Source: Bog-473 sp963725895 (lineage in GTDB: Bacteria; Actinomycetota; Acidimicrobiia; Acidimicrobiales; RAAP-2). From it: a stretch of 64,000 nt of DNA. The notes beneath the pieces were generated by a model, which worked only from the letters and a program-made list of their open reading frames with translations, had not been told where the DNA came from and made no database searches. Below are positions 31,423 through 39,516 of this stretch, piece by piece; position 1 is the first letter of the stretch, and the number at the start of each line of letters is the position of its first letter. A program made the translations under genes and the position numbers. The stretch is from assembly GCA_963725895.1 (NCBI GenBank), contig CAVSAJ010000003.1, forward strand, positions 868,001 through 932,000, written 5' to 3'.

Positions 31423-32133
31423 ATGATCCGCTTCGAGAACGTCACCAAAACCTACAAAGGCTCGACTGTCGCGCTCCGCAATATCACGGTCGACATCGAC
31501 AAAGGCGAATTCGTCTTCCTCGTCGGCGCATCCGGCTCGGGGAAGACCACGTTCATCCGTCTGCTGTTGCGTGAAGAGCTCCCAGATTCTGGTCAGATCC
31601 TCGAAGCTGGGCGCAGCATCGTCGACCTCCCCAAATGGCGGGTGCCGTATCTCCGGCGGAACATCGGCTGCGTCTTCCAGGACTTCCGGCTCCTGCCCAA
31701 CAAGAACGTGTTCGAGAACGTGGCCTTCGCCCTCGAGGTGATCGGTCGACCCCGCCACGTGGTCGCCAACCAGGTCCCCCAGGTGCTCGACCTGGTCGGA
31801 TTGGCCAGCAAGCGGGACAACCTCCCGAGCGAGCTCTCCGGCGGCGAACAGCAGCGTGTCGCGGTCGCTCGGGCCTTCGTGAACCGGCCGCTGATCCTTT
31901 TGGCTGACGAGCCCACGGGAAACCTCGACCCGCAGACGAGCCAGGGCATCATGCAGCTGCTCGACCGCATCAACCGGACCGGGACAACCGTCGTCGTTGC
32001 GACACACGACGAGGTGCTCGTTGACAAGATGCGACGCCGGGTGATTGAGCTGAGCAACGGCGCCATGGTGCGCGACCAGAAGCGCGGCGTCTACGGCTTC
32101 GACGGCTCCTCGCAAGAGCGCGAGGCGGGCTGA
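31423..32133 (+). CDS. ftsE: cell division ATP-binding protein FtsE
   Basis: A 236-residue ABC-type ATPase that pairs with FtsX to control peptidoglycan hydrolysis at the division site. It starts MIRFENVTKTYKG, the standard FtsE beginning, so I reject the GTG 51 bp upstream. Walker A is GASGSGKTT, the Q-loop region is GCVFQDFRLLPNK, the signature is LSGGEQQRVAVARAF and Walker B is LILLADEPTGNLDP. The stop overlaps the ftsX start by one base. No clear Shine-Dalgarno site precedes the ATG. Confidence 0.95.
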   Translation: MIRFENVTKTYKGSTVALRNITVDIDKGEFVFLVGASGSGKTTFIRLLLREELPDSGQILEAGRSIVDLPKWRVPYLRRNIGCVFQDFRLLPNKNVFENVAFALEVIGRPRHVVANQVPQVLDLVGLASKRDNLPSELSGGEQQRVAVARAFVNRPLILLADEPTGNLDPQTSQGIMQLLDRINRTGTTVVVATHDEVLVDKMRRRVIELSNGAMVRDQKRGVYGFDGSSQEREAG

Positions 32134-33020
32134 TGCCCGTTTCGGTCGACTATGTCGTTCGCGAGACGGCCTCGAACTTGTGGCGGAACCGCCTCATGAC
32201 GGTCGCCGCCGTCCTCACCGTCGCAGTGTCACTCTCGCTCGTCGGCGCAGCCCTCCTTCTGCGGCAGGGGTCGGCCAACGCCACCGGGACGCTCGAGCGT
32301 GGCACCAAGGTCACCGTCTGGATGACGCCCAACGCCACTTCGCAACAGGTTTCCGCCGTGGGTACCGAGTTGGGCCAGCTCAACTACGTCCAACAGCCGT
32401 GTGAATACTGGAACAAGGAGCGCAACTTCAAGGAGGCACGCCAGTTGCTTCCCACCGATGTGTTCCAGGCCACGACGCAGGCCGAGATGCCCACCTCCTA
32501 TTGGTGTGTGCCGCTGGCGCTGCCGGACGCTGCCCAGGTGGTGCGGACCTTCAACGGCACCGCCGGTGTCCTCGCGGTCACCGAGCCGTCGACGGCCATC
32601 CACAACGAGGAGACCGTCATCAACATCGTGAAGTGGTCCTTCCTCGCGGTGGCGGTAGTGCTGATCGTCTCCGCGGCCGTCTTGATCCTCAACACGATCC
32701 GAATGGCCATCTTCGCCCGTCGCCGCGAGGTGTCCGTCATGAAGCTCGTCGGAGCCACCAACTGGTTCATACGCGTCCCCTTCATGTCCGAAGGCCTGCT
32801 CCAAGGCTTTATCGGCTCGTTACTTGCCGCGGGTGTCGTGTATCTCCTCTATGTCGCGATCAACCACTGGGGGAACGGGAGGACGACGAGCAACATCTTC
32901 ACGGCGATCCATACGACCGGTCCCGAGATGATCCTGACCAACGTGGTGGTAGTCGTCGTCGGCATGGCAATCGGGACCATCGGCTCTGCCGTAGCCATCC
33001 GCCGCTTCCTCGACGTCTAA
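32133..33020 (+). CDS. ftsX: cell division membrane protein FtsX
   Basis: A 295-residue permease-like partner of FtsE with four membrane helices: one near residues 22-43 and three in the C-terminal half (about 168-192, 225-250, 265-285). Between the first two is an extracellular domain (about 44-165) with two cysteines (QPCEYW and YWCVPL) that could form a disulfide; this domain normally engages cell-wall hydrolases. RRREVSVMKLVGATNWFIR is the FtsX cytoplasmic-loop signature. The stop overlaps that of the convergent methyltransferase gene. Confidence 0.93.
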   Translation: MPVSVDYVVRETASNLWRNRLMTVAAVLTVAVSLSLVGAALLLRQGSANATGTLERGTKVTVWMTPNATSQQVSAVGTELGQLNYVQQPCEYWNKERNFKEARQLLPTDVFQATTQAEMPTSYWCVPLALPDAAQVVRTFNGTAGVLAVTEPSTAIHNEETVINIVKWSFLAVAVVLIVSAAVLILNTIRMAIFARRREVSVMKLVGATNWFIRVPFMSEGLLQGFIGSLLAAGVVYLLYVAINHWGNGRTTSNIFTAIHTTGPEMILTNVVVVVVGMAIGTIGSAVAIRRFLDV

Positions 33021-33628
33021 GCAGCGGGCAGGTGCGTCGGACGCACCCGACTCGCCCGCAGCACGAGTCCTTCGCCCGAGCGGAACCTCGCCGTCCGATG
33101 CGTCACCTCGCCGAACCCGCACGCGTGCAATGCGGCCGTCGTCGTGGCCACCCACGCGCTCACCGGGGCGCGTTTCTCCACCGCCCAACAGTGCGTCACG
33201 GTGACCAAGGGGGCGCCGGGCCCGAGCACGCGTCCGACCTCGCACAACGAGGCCTCGAATGGCTCCCACAGCTGCATGCTGTTGACGGCGACGGCACCGT
33301 CGAAGGATCCGTCGGGCCACGGGATTGCCTCGGCTCGGGCTGCAACGAGCTGCACCCGTCCGGCATTGACCGCCGCCCGGTTGCGACGCGAGGCCTGATC
33401 GACCATGGCGGACGACGGATCGATGCCGGCGACCAGCCCACGGCGGAGCCTCGAGGCGAGGGCGGCGACGCCTATGCCGGGCCCGAAGCCCACTGCCAGC
33501 ACACGGCTCCCTGGGGCGGGGCCCAGCTCCTCGACCGCAGCGTCCTCCATGTCCCGGTTCAATCGGGCCATCACGGCGCCGGCCAGCCTCCCCGACGTAC
33601 CTTCGAACCCGGCCGCGGCGCTGCTCAT
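33017..33628 (-). CDS. SAM-dependent class I methyltransferase
   Basis: A 203-residue enzyme with a Rossmann-type SAM-binding core. Motif I is RVLAVGFGPGIGV (about 42-54), motif II is GIDPSS, a third segment reads VAARAEAIPWPDGSFD, and VNSMQLWEP follows as motif post-II. The substrate is unknown; it resembles UbiE/Methyltransf_11 small-molecule enzymes. It is divergent from the MerR gene with a palindromic operator between, so it is a likely target of that regulator. Confidence 0.82.
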   Translation of the reverse strand: MSSAAAGFEGTSGRLAGAVMARLNRDMEDAAVEELGPAPGSRVLAVGFGPGIGVAALASRLRRGLVAGIDPSSAMVDQASRRNRAAVNAGRVQLVAARAEAIPWPDGSFDGAVAVNSMQLWEPFEASLCEVGRVLGPGAPLVTVTHCWAVEKRAPVSAWVATTTAALHACGFGEVTHRTARFRSGEGLVLRASRVRPTHLPAA

Positions 33629-33642
33629 GCGTCAACCCAATC

Positions 33643-33662
33643 ACTTGAAGTACGCTTCAAGT
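33643..33662. promoter_or_regulatory. MerR-type operator palindrome
   Basis: ACTTGAAG-TACG-CTTCAAGT is a perfect inverted repeat between the divergent methyltransferase (start 33628) and MerR (start 33665) genes. CTTCAAGT-like arms are usual for MerR-family operators. The site ends two bases before the MerR ATG, so MerR is either leaderless or repressed at its own start. Confidence 0.75.
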
Positions 33663-33664
33663 CA

Positions 33665-34120
33665 ATGGCCGATTTGCTCGATATCGGTGAGGTCGCCGCG
33701 CGCACCGGCATGGCGCCCTCGGCGCTGCGCTTCTACGAGCACGAGCGCATCATCGAGAGCGTCGAACGCAAGGGGCTGCGGCGCCAGTTCAGCTCCGACG
33801 TGCTGACCACCCTGGCGGTCGTCGCGATGTGCCGCCAGGCCGGCTTCTCTCTCGAGGAGATCAAGGAGCTGCTGGCGACCGGCGGGCGACCTGCGTGGAA
33901 GGCCTTTGCCGCCCGCAAGCGAGACGAGCTGCGCGTGCAGGCCGAGCACCTCGGGACCATCGCAGACCAGCTCGACCACGCGCTCGGGTGCCCGAGTCCG
34001 AACGTCTTCGACTGCGAGCACTTTCGAGCCGCGCTCGACGGGGCATTGCCGATGCGAACGCCGGCCGCGTCCGGGCCGCCTACGTCGGCTCAGTCCGCCC
34101 GTACATCGGGGACACGGTGA
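33665..34120 (+). CDS. MerR family transcriptional regulator
   Basis: A 151-residue MerR-type regulator. The winged helix-turn-helix (about 5-72) reads LDIGEVAARTGMAPSALRFY followed by LRRQFSSDVLTTLAVVAMC and a FSLEEIKELL helix. A coiled-coil dimer helix (about 85-118) follows, and the effector end contains GCPSPNVFDCEHF with two cysteines. The SoxR four-cysteine cluster is absent. The ATG is directly after the operator palindrome with no ribosome site. Its stop overlaps the next gene as GTGA. Confidence 0.87.
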   Translation: MADLLDIGEVAARTGMAPSALRFYEHERIIESVERKGLRRQFSSDVLTTLAVVAMCRQAGFSLEEIKELLATGGRPAWKAFAARKRDELRVQAEHLGTIADQLDHALGCPSPNVFDCEHFRAALDGALPMRTPAASGPPTSAQSARTSGTR

Positions 34121-34392
34121 GTGAGTCGGCCGATCCGGTGCGCAACGGCACCCGGCCCGACCGCTCCCAGTCGCGTTTCTTCTGCAACACCCCTCGCAAG
34201 ATCTCCCTTGCCTTCCTCCTCCTCGCCGTGGCCGCGCTCGTGATCGGGGGAGGCTTCGCAGAGATCTCGTCCAGCGGCTCACCGACCTCGCTCGAGACGG
34301 CCGTCATCCGATGGATCATCCTCGGATCCCTCGTCATCTGCGTGGTCGCGTATTGGTTCGGCGGCCGCATGCTTCAGCGCGACTCACACTGA
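34117..34392 (+). CDS. small two-helix membrane protein, unknown function
   Basis: A 91-residue protein starting at a GTG that overlaps the MerR stop. After a polar 28-residue N-terminus there are two hydrophobic helices (about 29-48 and 63-81). No family recognised. Co-transcription with MerR is likely from the overlap, so it may belong to the MerR-controlled response. Confidence 0.6.
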   Translation: MSESADPVRNGTRPDRSQSRFFCNTPRKISLAFLLLAVAALVIGGGFAEISSSGSPTSLETAVIRWIILGSLVICVVAYWFGGRMLQRDSH

Positions 34393-34402
34393 GAGCCGCC
34401 GT

Positions 34403-35080
34403 TCAGGTCCAGACTTTGACCACCTGCACGGGCCGGAAGGTGCTCGTCGACGCCTCGCGAGCCTGACACGCGGCGTCGTAGCCGAGCCCGTTCTTTCGTG
34501 GCATGTGGCAGTCGGCTTCCGACGGCGACGAGCGGGCGGCCGTCGGGCACGCGAATGGTCCGAGGCCCGTCCCCCACGCCGCCGAGACGAAGATGCAGTC
34601 CTGTCCGTTGGAGAGCTGCATCGCCCACGGCTGGGTCATGGGGCCGGCCGTGGGCGATGTCGGCAGTGGGCCGACGTCGAACGAGACCGCCTCGGGCTGA
34701 GCCGGGTCAGCCACACAGACGAGAGGCCCGTTCGTCGCATTCGGTGGCGCAAAGCAGGGGTCGTACACCGTCGACCCGGGTTGCGCGAAGCAGCGATAGC
34801 TCGACGCGCCTGCCACCCCGGGGCTCACACAGGTGCCCGTCACCGTCTGCGTGATCTCGATGGTGGCGAGCACCGTGCCTTGCGACGAGTAGGGAGTGAA
34901 CACCACTTCTCGCGTGGTGGCAGCGCCGCCTCCGGAGATCGACGGTGAGGTGATCACGCGGCCGCTGTCATGTCGACCGCCTTGGGCGCCGCGATTGCTC
35001 GGCGAACTGCTACAGCTTGTCAACGCCAGGGCCGCTGCACATGCGACGAACGCGACGATGAAGGGCCGGCGGCGGGGCAC
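34403..35080 (-). CDS. predicted lipoprotein, unknown function
   Basis: A 225-residue exported protein. The GTG start at 35080 gives a textbook lipoprotein signal: PRRRPF, a hydrophobic run, then lipobox LTSC at about 22-25; the longer open frame upstream has no such sense. A Ser/Gly-rich linker is followed by a globular part with about nine cysteines (CVSPGV, YRCFAQ, DPCFAPP, LVCVAD, DCIFVS, FACPT, DCHMP, AACQA), suggesting disulfides outside the cell. No family recognised. Confidence 0.65.
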   Translation of the reverse strand: MPRRRPFIVAFVACAAALALTSCSSSPSNRGAQGGRHDSGRVITSPSISGGGAATTREVVFTPYSSQGTVLATIEITQTVTGTCVSPGVAGASSYRCFAQPGSTVYDPCFAPPNATNGPLVCVADPAQPEAVSFDVGPLPTSPTAGPMTQPWAMQLSNGQDCIFVSAAWGTGLGPFACPTAARSSPSEADCHMPRKNGLGYDAACQAREASTSTFRPVQVVKVWT

Positions 35081-35156
35081 CGTCCGATGCTCCCACACCG
35101 GTCTAGGCGTGGAAGGGAGACCTGCGGCATGGGCGGATCTGGGCCAGACTGGCGCA

Positions 35157-35381
35157 ATGGGGAGCGCCGGAGACAAGCCGAGGAAGCCGAGGCGCCGTCT
35201 AGCCAAGGTGCCCAAGTACGAAGAGCCGAACACCCTTCCTGCTGCCGGTCTGACGGGGAGTTCAGGGGCGATGTTCCCCTCTCGCTACGGGCACTCCGCC
35301 GACCATCATGGCCAGGAGAAGCAGCCGGGCCGGTTTGGCGCCTTCGTGTTGCGCCGACTCGGCATCAAACCGAAGTCGTAG
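35157..35381 (+). CDS. small basic protein, unknown function
   Basis: A 74-residue protein, strongly basic at both ends (GDKPRKPRRRLAKVPKYEEP at the start, LRRLGIKPKS at the end), with a polar middle (FPSRYGHSADHHGQEKQ). No membrane segment or known motif. A strong hairpin terminator begins one base after its stop, which supports a real transcript. It could be a nucleic-acid-binding or ribosome-associated protein; that is a guess from charge. Confidence 0.45.
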   Translation: MGSAGDKPRKPRRRLAKVPKYEEPNTLPAAGLTGSSGAMFPSRYGHSADHHGQEKQPGRFGAFVLRRLGIKPKS

Positions 35382-35404
35382 CGCGCCCGCCCTCCGCGGG
35401 CGCG
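35382..35404 (+). terminator. terminator hairpin after the small basic protein gene
   Basis: CGCGCCCGC (35382-35390) and GCGGGCGCG (35396-35404) form a perfect 9-bp GC stem with a 5-base loop, starting directly at the stop codon. A T-rich stretch (CTGTCTTTTCT) follows 13 bases later. Confidence 0.65.
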
Positions 35405-35518
35405 TGCGGAACCACTGTCTTTTCTCGGCAAGCTTTTTGTCAGAGTTCCAGCAAGGTGGCGCCGTCATGCTGGGTCACGCCACTCGATCCGAGGGGCGTG
35501 ACGAAAGCGAGGAAACAG

Positions 35519-35941
35519 ATGGCGAACACCACGACGATCACGGGCAACCTGACCCGCGAGCCTGAGATCCGCTACACCCAAAACGGTCAGGCGACCACCC
35601 AACTTGGCGTGGCGGTCAACCGGCGCTGGCAGGACCGGGCCACGCAGGAGTGGCAGGAGGCCACGTCGTTCTTCGACGTCATCTGCTGGCGTGACCTCGC
35701 CGAGAACGTCGCGCTCTCTCTCACCAAGGGCATGCGCGTCGTCGTGACGGGCCGGCTCGAGCACCGGACCTGGGAGACCGAAGAGGGCGAGCACCGCTCC
35801 AAGGTCGAGATCACGGCCGACGAGGTCGGCGCCAGCCTGCGCTTCGCTACCGTCGATGTCCATCGCGTCAGAGCGCCGGGCGGACGCGCCCGAGACGCGC
35901 TGACGAGATGCCCGTCGAGGCGTGAGTGTCTCCCTGGCTGA
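35519..35941 (+). CDS. ssb: single-stranded DNA-binding protein
   Basis: An OB-fold protein binding single-stranded DNA during replication and repair: TITGNLTREPEIRYTQNG, then LGVAVNRRW, SFFDVICWRDLAENVA, and GMRVVVTGRLEHRTWE with VEITADEVGASLRFAT. As read it has 140 residues and a basic, Cys-containing end (CPSRRECLPG) with no acidic tip. If one extra base near 35864 is removed the end becomes VHRSERRADAPETR with a stop at 35901, which looks more natural, so the C-terminus is uncertain. Either form lacks the DDDIPF-type tail, as in secondary actinobacterial SSBs. Confidence 0.85.
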   Translation: MANTTTITGNLTREPEIRYTQNGQATTQLGVAVNRRWQDRATQEWQEATSFFDVICWRDLAENVALSLTKGMRVVVTGRLEHRTWETEEGEHRSKVEITADEVGASLRFATVDVHRVRAPGGRARDALTRCPSRRECLPG

Positions 35942-36209
35942 TCACGACGACAGGATGGCCCGGACTGGGCCTCCGCTTCGCCCTGGCCCTGCTCCGTACG
36001 GCCGCGATGCCGGTGGCGGTCGCGGCTGCATCGGCGATCGCAACGCTGCTCGGCAGCGTCGCGTCTAATCAGACTCTGTGCGCCGGATCCGTCGGTCGAC
36101 TCCTTGACGCAGAGCCGACCGGATCGCGTCTGGCCTCGGGCTCGTTCCGCCGCCGAATCGATCCGTGCTGGCTCGAGCACTCGAGGTCGGCCGTGGCCGA
36201 GTCGGACGC

Positions 36210-36641
36210 CTTCCTCGCTCTCGGGCTCGTAGGTGAGGGAGAGCGAGTTGACGCAGTAGCGCATGCCGGTGTCGGTCGGCCCGTCGGGAAACACATGCCC
36301 GAGGTGGCCGCCGCACCGGGCGCAGAGGATCTCGGTGCGCACCATGAAAAGGCTACGGTCGGACTTCTCGACGATCGTCCCTTGCGGCGCGGGCCCGGTC
36401 GAAGCTTGGCCAGCCCGAACCCGAGTCGAACTTCGAGTCGGTGTCGAACAGCTCGGCGCCGCACCCGGCACAATGAAACACACCTTCCCCGTCGACGTGG
36501 AGCAGGTCGCCGGACCAGGCCGGCTCGGTTCCGGCCCGCCGCAGGACCGGCGTAGCGCTCTGGCGACAGCTCCTTCTTCCACTCCTCGTCGGTCTTGGTG
36601 ACGTCGAAGTATGTCGTGTCGTCGGACTTGCGCGTGAACAT
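36210..36641 (-). CDS. msrB: peptide-methionine (R)-S-oxide reductase MsrB (frameshifted)
   Basis: Reduces methionine-R-sulfoxide in proteins. It begins at an ATG at 36641 with TKTDEEWKKELSPERYA. After a one-base insertion (about 36545) the family text continues with FHCAGCGAELFDTDSKFDSG and GSGWPSFDRA. A second insertion (about 36385) leads to QGTIVEKSDRSLFMVRTEIL, CARCGGHLGHVF and TGMRYCVNSLSLTYEPES. The two CxxC zinc pairs and the catalytic Cys of RYCVNS are all present. The exact stop is unclear because the open frame continues past the family's usual end; I set the boundary there. Confidence 0.75.
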
Positions 36642-36681
36642 CACACACCCTTTCTTCCCAACGGGTGCAACATTTCCCTGG

Positions 36682-37884
36682 TCAGATGTATTTCGCGTCG
36701 GCGCCGACAGCGGCGTAGACGGCTTCGACGATGGCCGGTGCCCGCGGGTCGAGGAGCACCCCTTCGGCCATCTTGTTCATCACGTAGCCGACGGCGAGGC
36801 CCCGTTCTGGGTCGGCGAAGCCGTAGGAGCCGCCGGCCCCACCATGGCCGAAGGCACCCTCGCCACCCCAGCCGGTTACCGGGCTCGACCGCCAGAAGCC
36901 GAGGCCGATCTTCTGTTCGAGTGACAGACCCGACGGAGAGCGAAGACCTGGTCTGCCCCGAACGTCTGCACGGTGCGGGCCAGCTCCAGCTGCCCTGACG
37001 TCAGCAGCGGCTCGGGGGCCCACCCTCGACCGTCCCGATCAGCCCCGCATACAGCCGGGACAGTGATGTCGCGTTCGTGATGCCCGTTCCGCCGGGCACC
37101 TCGGCGGCGTGCCAGCCCCGGCGGTTCATCCACTCGCGGTCCCGGATGGCGCCGCCCATGTTCAGCGCCCGCGCCAGCAAGGTCGTGGAGTAGCCCGGCG
37201 TAGCCTGGGCCGCCCCGGCGATGGGCGCGCCGACGATGGGGGAGACCCGCGGCTCGAGCTCCTCGGGCAGCCCGATGTAGAAGTCGAGACCGAGCGGACC
37301 CGCCACCTCGTCGGCGAAGAACGTCCCGAGCGAGCGGCCGCTGATCCGCCGCACGACCTCCCCGACCAGGTAGCCGTAGGTCAGGGCGTGGTAGCCGTGG
37401 GCCGTCCCTGGCTCCCAGAACGGCGTCTGCACCGCCAGCGCATCGATCACCGGCTCCCACTGCCCAGACCTCCTCGTCCGTGAGCGCCCGGTCGAGGGCC
37501 GGCAGCCCCGCTTGGTGGGACAGGAGCCAGCGGACGGGCACGGACTCCTTGCCCGCCTGCGGCGAACTCGGGCCAGTACGTCGCGACGGGCGCGTCGAGG
37601 TCGAGCAGCCCCGCTGGGCCAGCAGGTTGGCGCAGACAGCCGTCGCGCCCTTGGTGGAGGAGAAGACGAGCTGCAACGCGTCGGGTCCGTAGGGCCGCGA
37701 CCCCTCGACGTCGAAGGAACCACCGCGCAGGTCGACAACCTTCTTGCCGTCCACGTGCACGCACAGCGCGGCACCGACCTCGAGTCCCGACCGCGAAGTT
37801 CCCCGCGAACGCGTCCCGGACCCCTTCGAAGCCCGGCTCGACCTGGCCACTGATGCCGACTACACCCGAACCGTCCGTCGTCAT
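36682..37884 (-). CDS. beta-lactamase-fold serine hydrolase (several frameshifts)
   Basis: Class C beta-lactamase/esterase-type protein. The pieces read in order: GQVEPGFEGVRDAFAGNF; ALCVHVDGKKVVDLRGG; LQLVFSSTKGATAVCANLLA with the SxxK nucleophile (SSTK); DAPVATYWPEFAAGG; VRWLLSHQAGLPALD; GTAHGYHALTYGYLVGEVVR with the Tyr motif (YGY); and FGHGGAGGSYGFADP, the HGG third motif. About six frame changes in both directions are needed, cancelling to 400 residues. Such density argues for a poor consensus here, although a decayed gene cannot be excluded. The start overlaps the amidohydrolase stop as ATGA. Confidence 0.72.
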
Positions 37885-39089
37885 GCCGCCAGCGCGGCAG
37901 CCGCGCTCCCCATCAAGAACACGAAGTTGTCCGTGTAGAACGCCCGCCGCACGTCGTCGCCGGCGTCACCCAACGACGCCTCGAAGCGCTCAAGCGGCTT
38001 CCGCCCGCCCTCCACGTGGGGGTAGTCGGAGGAGAACATGACCAGATCGGCGCCAGCCTGCGCCACGATCCAGCCCACGTCCTCCGTCGGATACGGCGTG
38101 AAGCGGACCTGCCGGTGCACGTAGTCCGACGGGCGCATCGACAACGACTGCAGCCGCTCCTCGTGGCGAGCGAACGCCTCGAACGCCGACTCCATCTGGC
38201 GCAGCCACGACGGCACCCAGATGGCGCCCTGCTCGATCACCCCCACCCGCAATTCCGGAAATCGCTCCAGCACGCCGTCGAAGATCAACGTCGCCAGTGT
38301 CTGCGCCGGCGGTCCCGGGATCCCCATGTAGTCGACCGAGCGGAAGTTCTCCTCGCCCCCGTGGAAGTCGGGCGGGACCGGCAGCCCGTTGACGAAGTAG
38401 TGGGGGTCGATCAGATCGCCCGTCCCGCCGACGTGGAAGACGACGGGGATCCCGGCCTCCTCCGCCTGCGCCCACACGCCGAAGAGGTCGATGTGGCTCG
38501 GGGAGTACTGCGGCGGGCACCCCGAAGCCACCAGCAAAGCCGCCGCGCCCTGCGCCAGTGCGTCCCCCGCAGCGGCCACCGCACGCTCGGGGTCACAGAG
38601 GGGCACGTACAACGACGGAAGCAGCCGCGCATCGACCGAGCAGAACTCGAGCATCCCGCGGTTGTGCGCCCGCGCCGCCGCGTAGGCCAACGCCACGTCG
38701 GAGCCGTGTTCGAGGTCGTGCAGCCGCCCGTTGTGGAACGTGTTGAAGACGAGCTGGCTCGAAAACCCGAGCAGGTCCAACGCACGCGGCCGGTCCGACG
38801 CGATGAACGACCCCGTGGCAGCGAAGTTCTTGCGGGCCATGATCTCGGCCTCCTCGTCGGCCCGGTACGCCGCCGATGCGTGCTTCTCCCGCAGACGGTC
38901 GAACGACGATTCGAGGTCGCGCTGCTGCTCCGCGGGATCTCCCGTCTGCCGCAACTCGTTGCCACCGACATAGCGCAGCACCGGTAGCCGGTCCCGGAAC
39001 GCCGCTTCGGCATGGTCTCGCAACCACGTCGGCGTCTCCATGATGTGGGCATCGGCGTCATGGACGACCCGTCCCTCCGAGTAGGGCAT
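37881..39089 (-). CDS. amidohydrolase family 2 metal-dependent hydrolase
   Basis: A 402-residue TIM-barrel hydrolase or decarboxylase. The N-terminal metal motif is in VHDADAHIMETPTWL; further conserved points are VVFHVGGTGDL, GVIEQGAIWVPSWLR and MFSSDYPHVEGG with the catalytic Asp. This subfamily is common in actinobacterial aromatic and steroid catabolic regions, but the substrate is not predictable. Intact frame. It is first in a minus-strand pair with the beta-lactamase-like gene. The group II intron starts 53 bp before its start codon. Confidence 0.85.
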   Translation of the reverse strand: MPYSEGRVVHDADAHIMETPTWLRDHAEAAFRDRLPVLRYVGGNELRQTGDPAEQQRDLESSFDRLREKHASAAYRADEEAEIMARKNFAATGSFIASDRPRALDLLGFSSQLVFNTFHNGRLHDLEHGSDVALAYAAARAHNRGMLEFCSVDARLLPSLYVPLCDPERAVAAAGDALAQGAAALLVASGCPPQYSPSHIDLFGVWAQAEEAGIPVVFHVGGTGDLIDPHYFVNGLPVPPDFHGGEENFRSVDYMGIPGPPAQTLATLIFDGVLERFPELRVGVIEQGAIWVPSWLRQMESAFEAFARHEERLQSLSMRPSDYVHRQVRFTPYPTEDVGWIVAQAGADLVMFSSDYPHVEGGRKPLERFEASLGDAGDDVRRAFYTDNFVFLMGSAAAALAA

Positions 39090-39516
39090 CGCACCCTCCC
39101 TTTCGCAGCGCCACGAGTATCGCGCCCTACGCTGCGCCCATGGTGCGTCCTGAAAACTGGACCAGACCTACGGGTGCAAGTCCCGTCTGGGTAATCGCCG
39201 GAGAGCCCAGTAGCAGGCCCCGGTCCGTCGCCGAGAGGCGTCGGGCTGAGCGGGGCGTCAAGAGCCTCTTCGGAGGGAGCAAGTGCGCGGGCCGTAGGAC
39301 TACCAAGTCCGAGTCCTGCAGCCTCGTTACATCTACACCGAGGGAGCCGAGCCGCTCATGTCACGGCGAAGGCAGCATTCGACCGACTGGCGTTCCGGAC
39401 ATGCCCCTGGTCGAGTCCCTCCGGGGTATGGGGAGCGGCACGTGCACACGGTCTGGTTCGGGACAGGAGAGACCCGTCTGCGCAGCCTTGTCAGCAAAGA
39501 CCACTCGTATAAGCCA

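Noticed and set aside
35587..36648. A 353-codon minus-strand frame overlapping ssb and msrB
   Set aside because: Only its middle matches MsrB; the rest is antisense to ssb and GC-rich open frame.
39301..39330. Possible tRNA from GAGTCC-like text
   Set aside because: No cloverleaf can be formed; the segment belongs to the 5' RNA domains of the group II intron. No tRNA was found anywhere in the window by eye.
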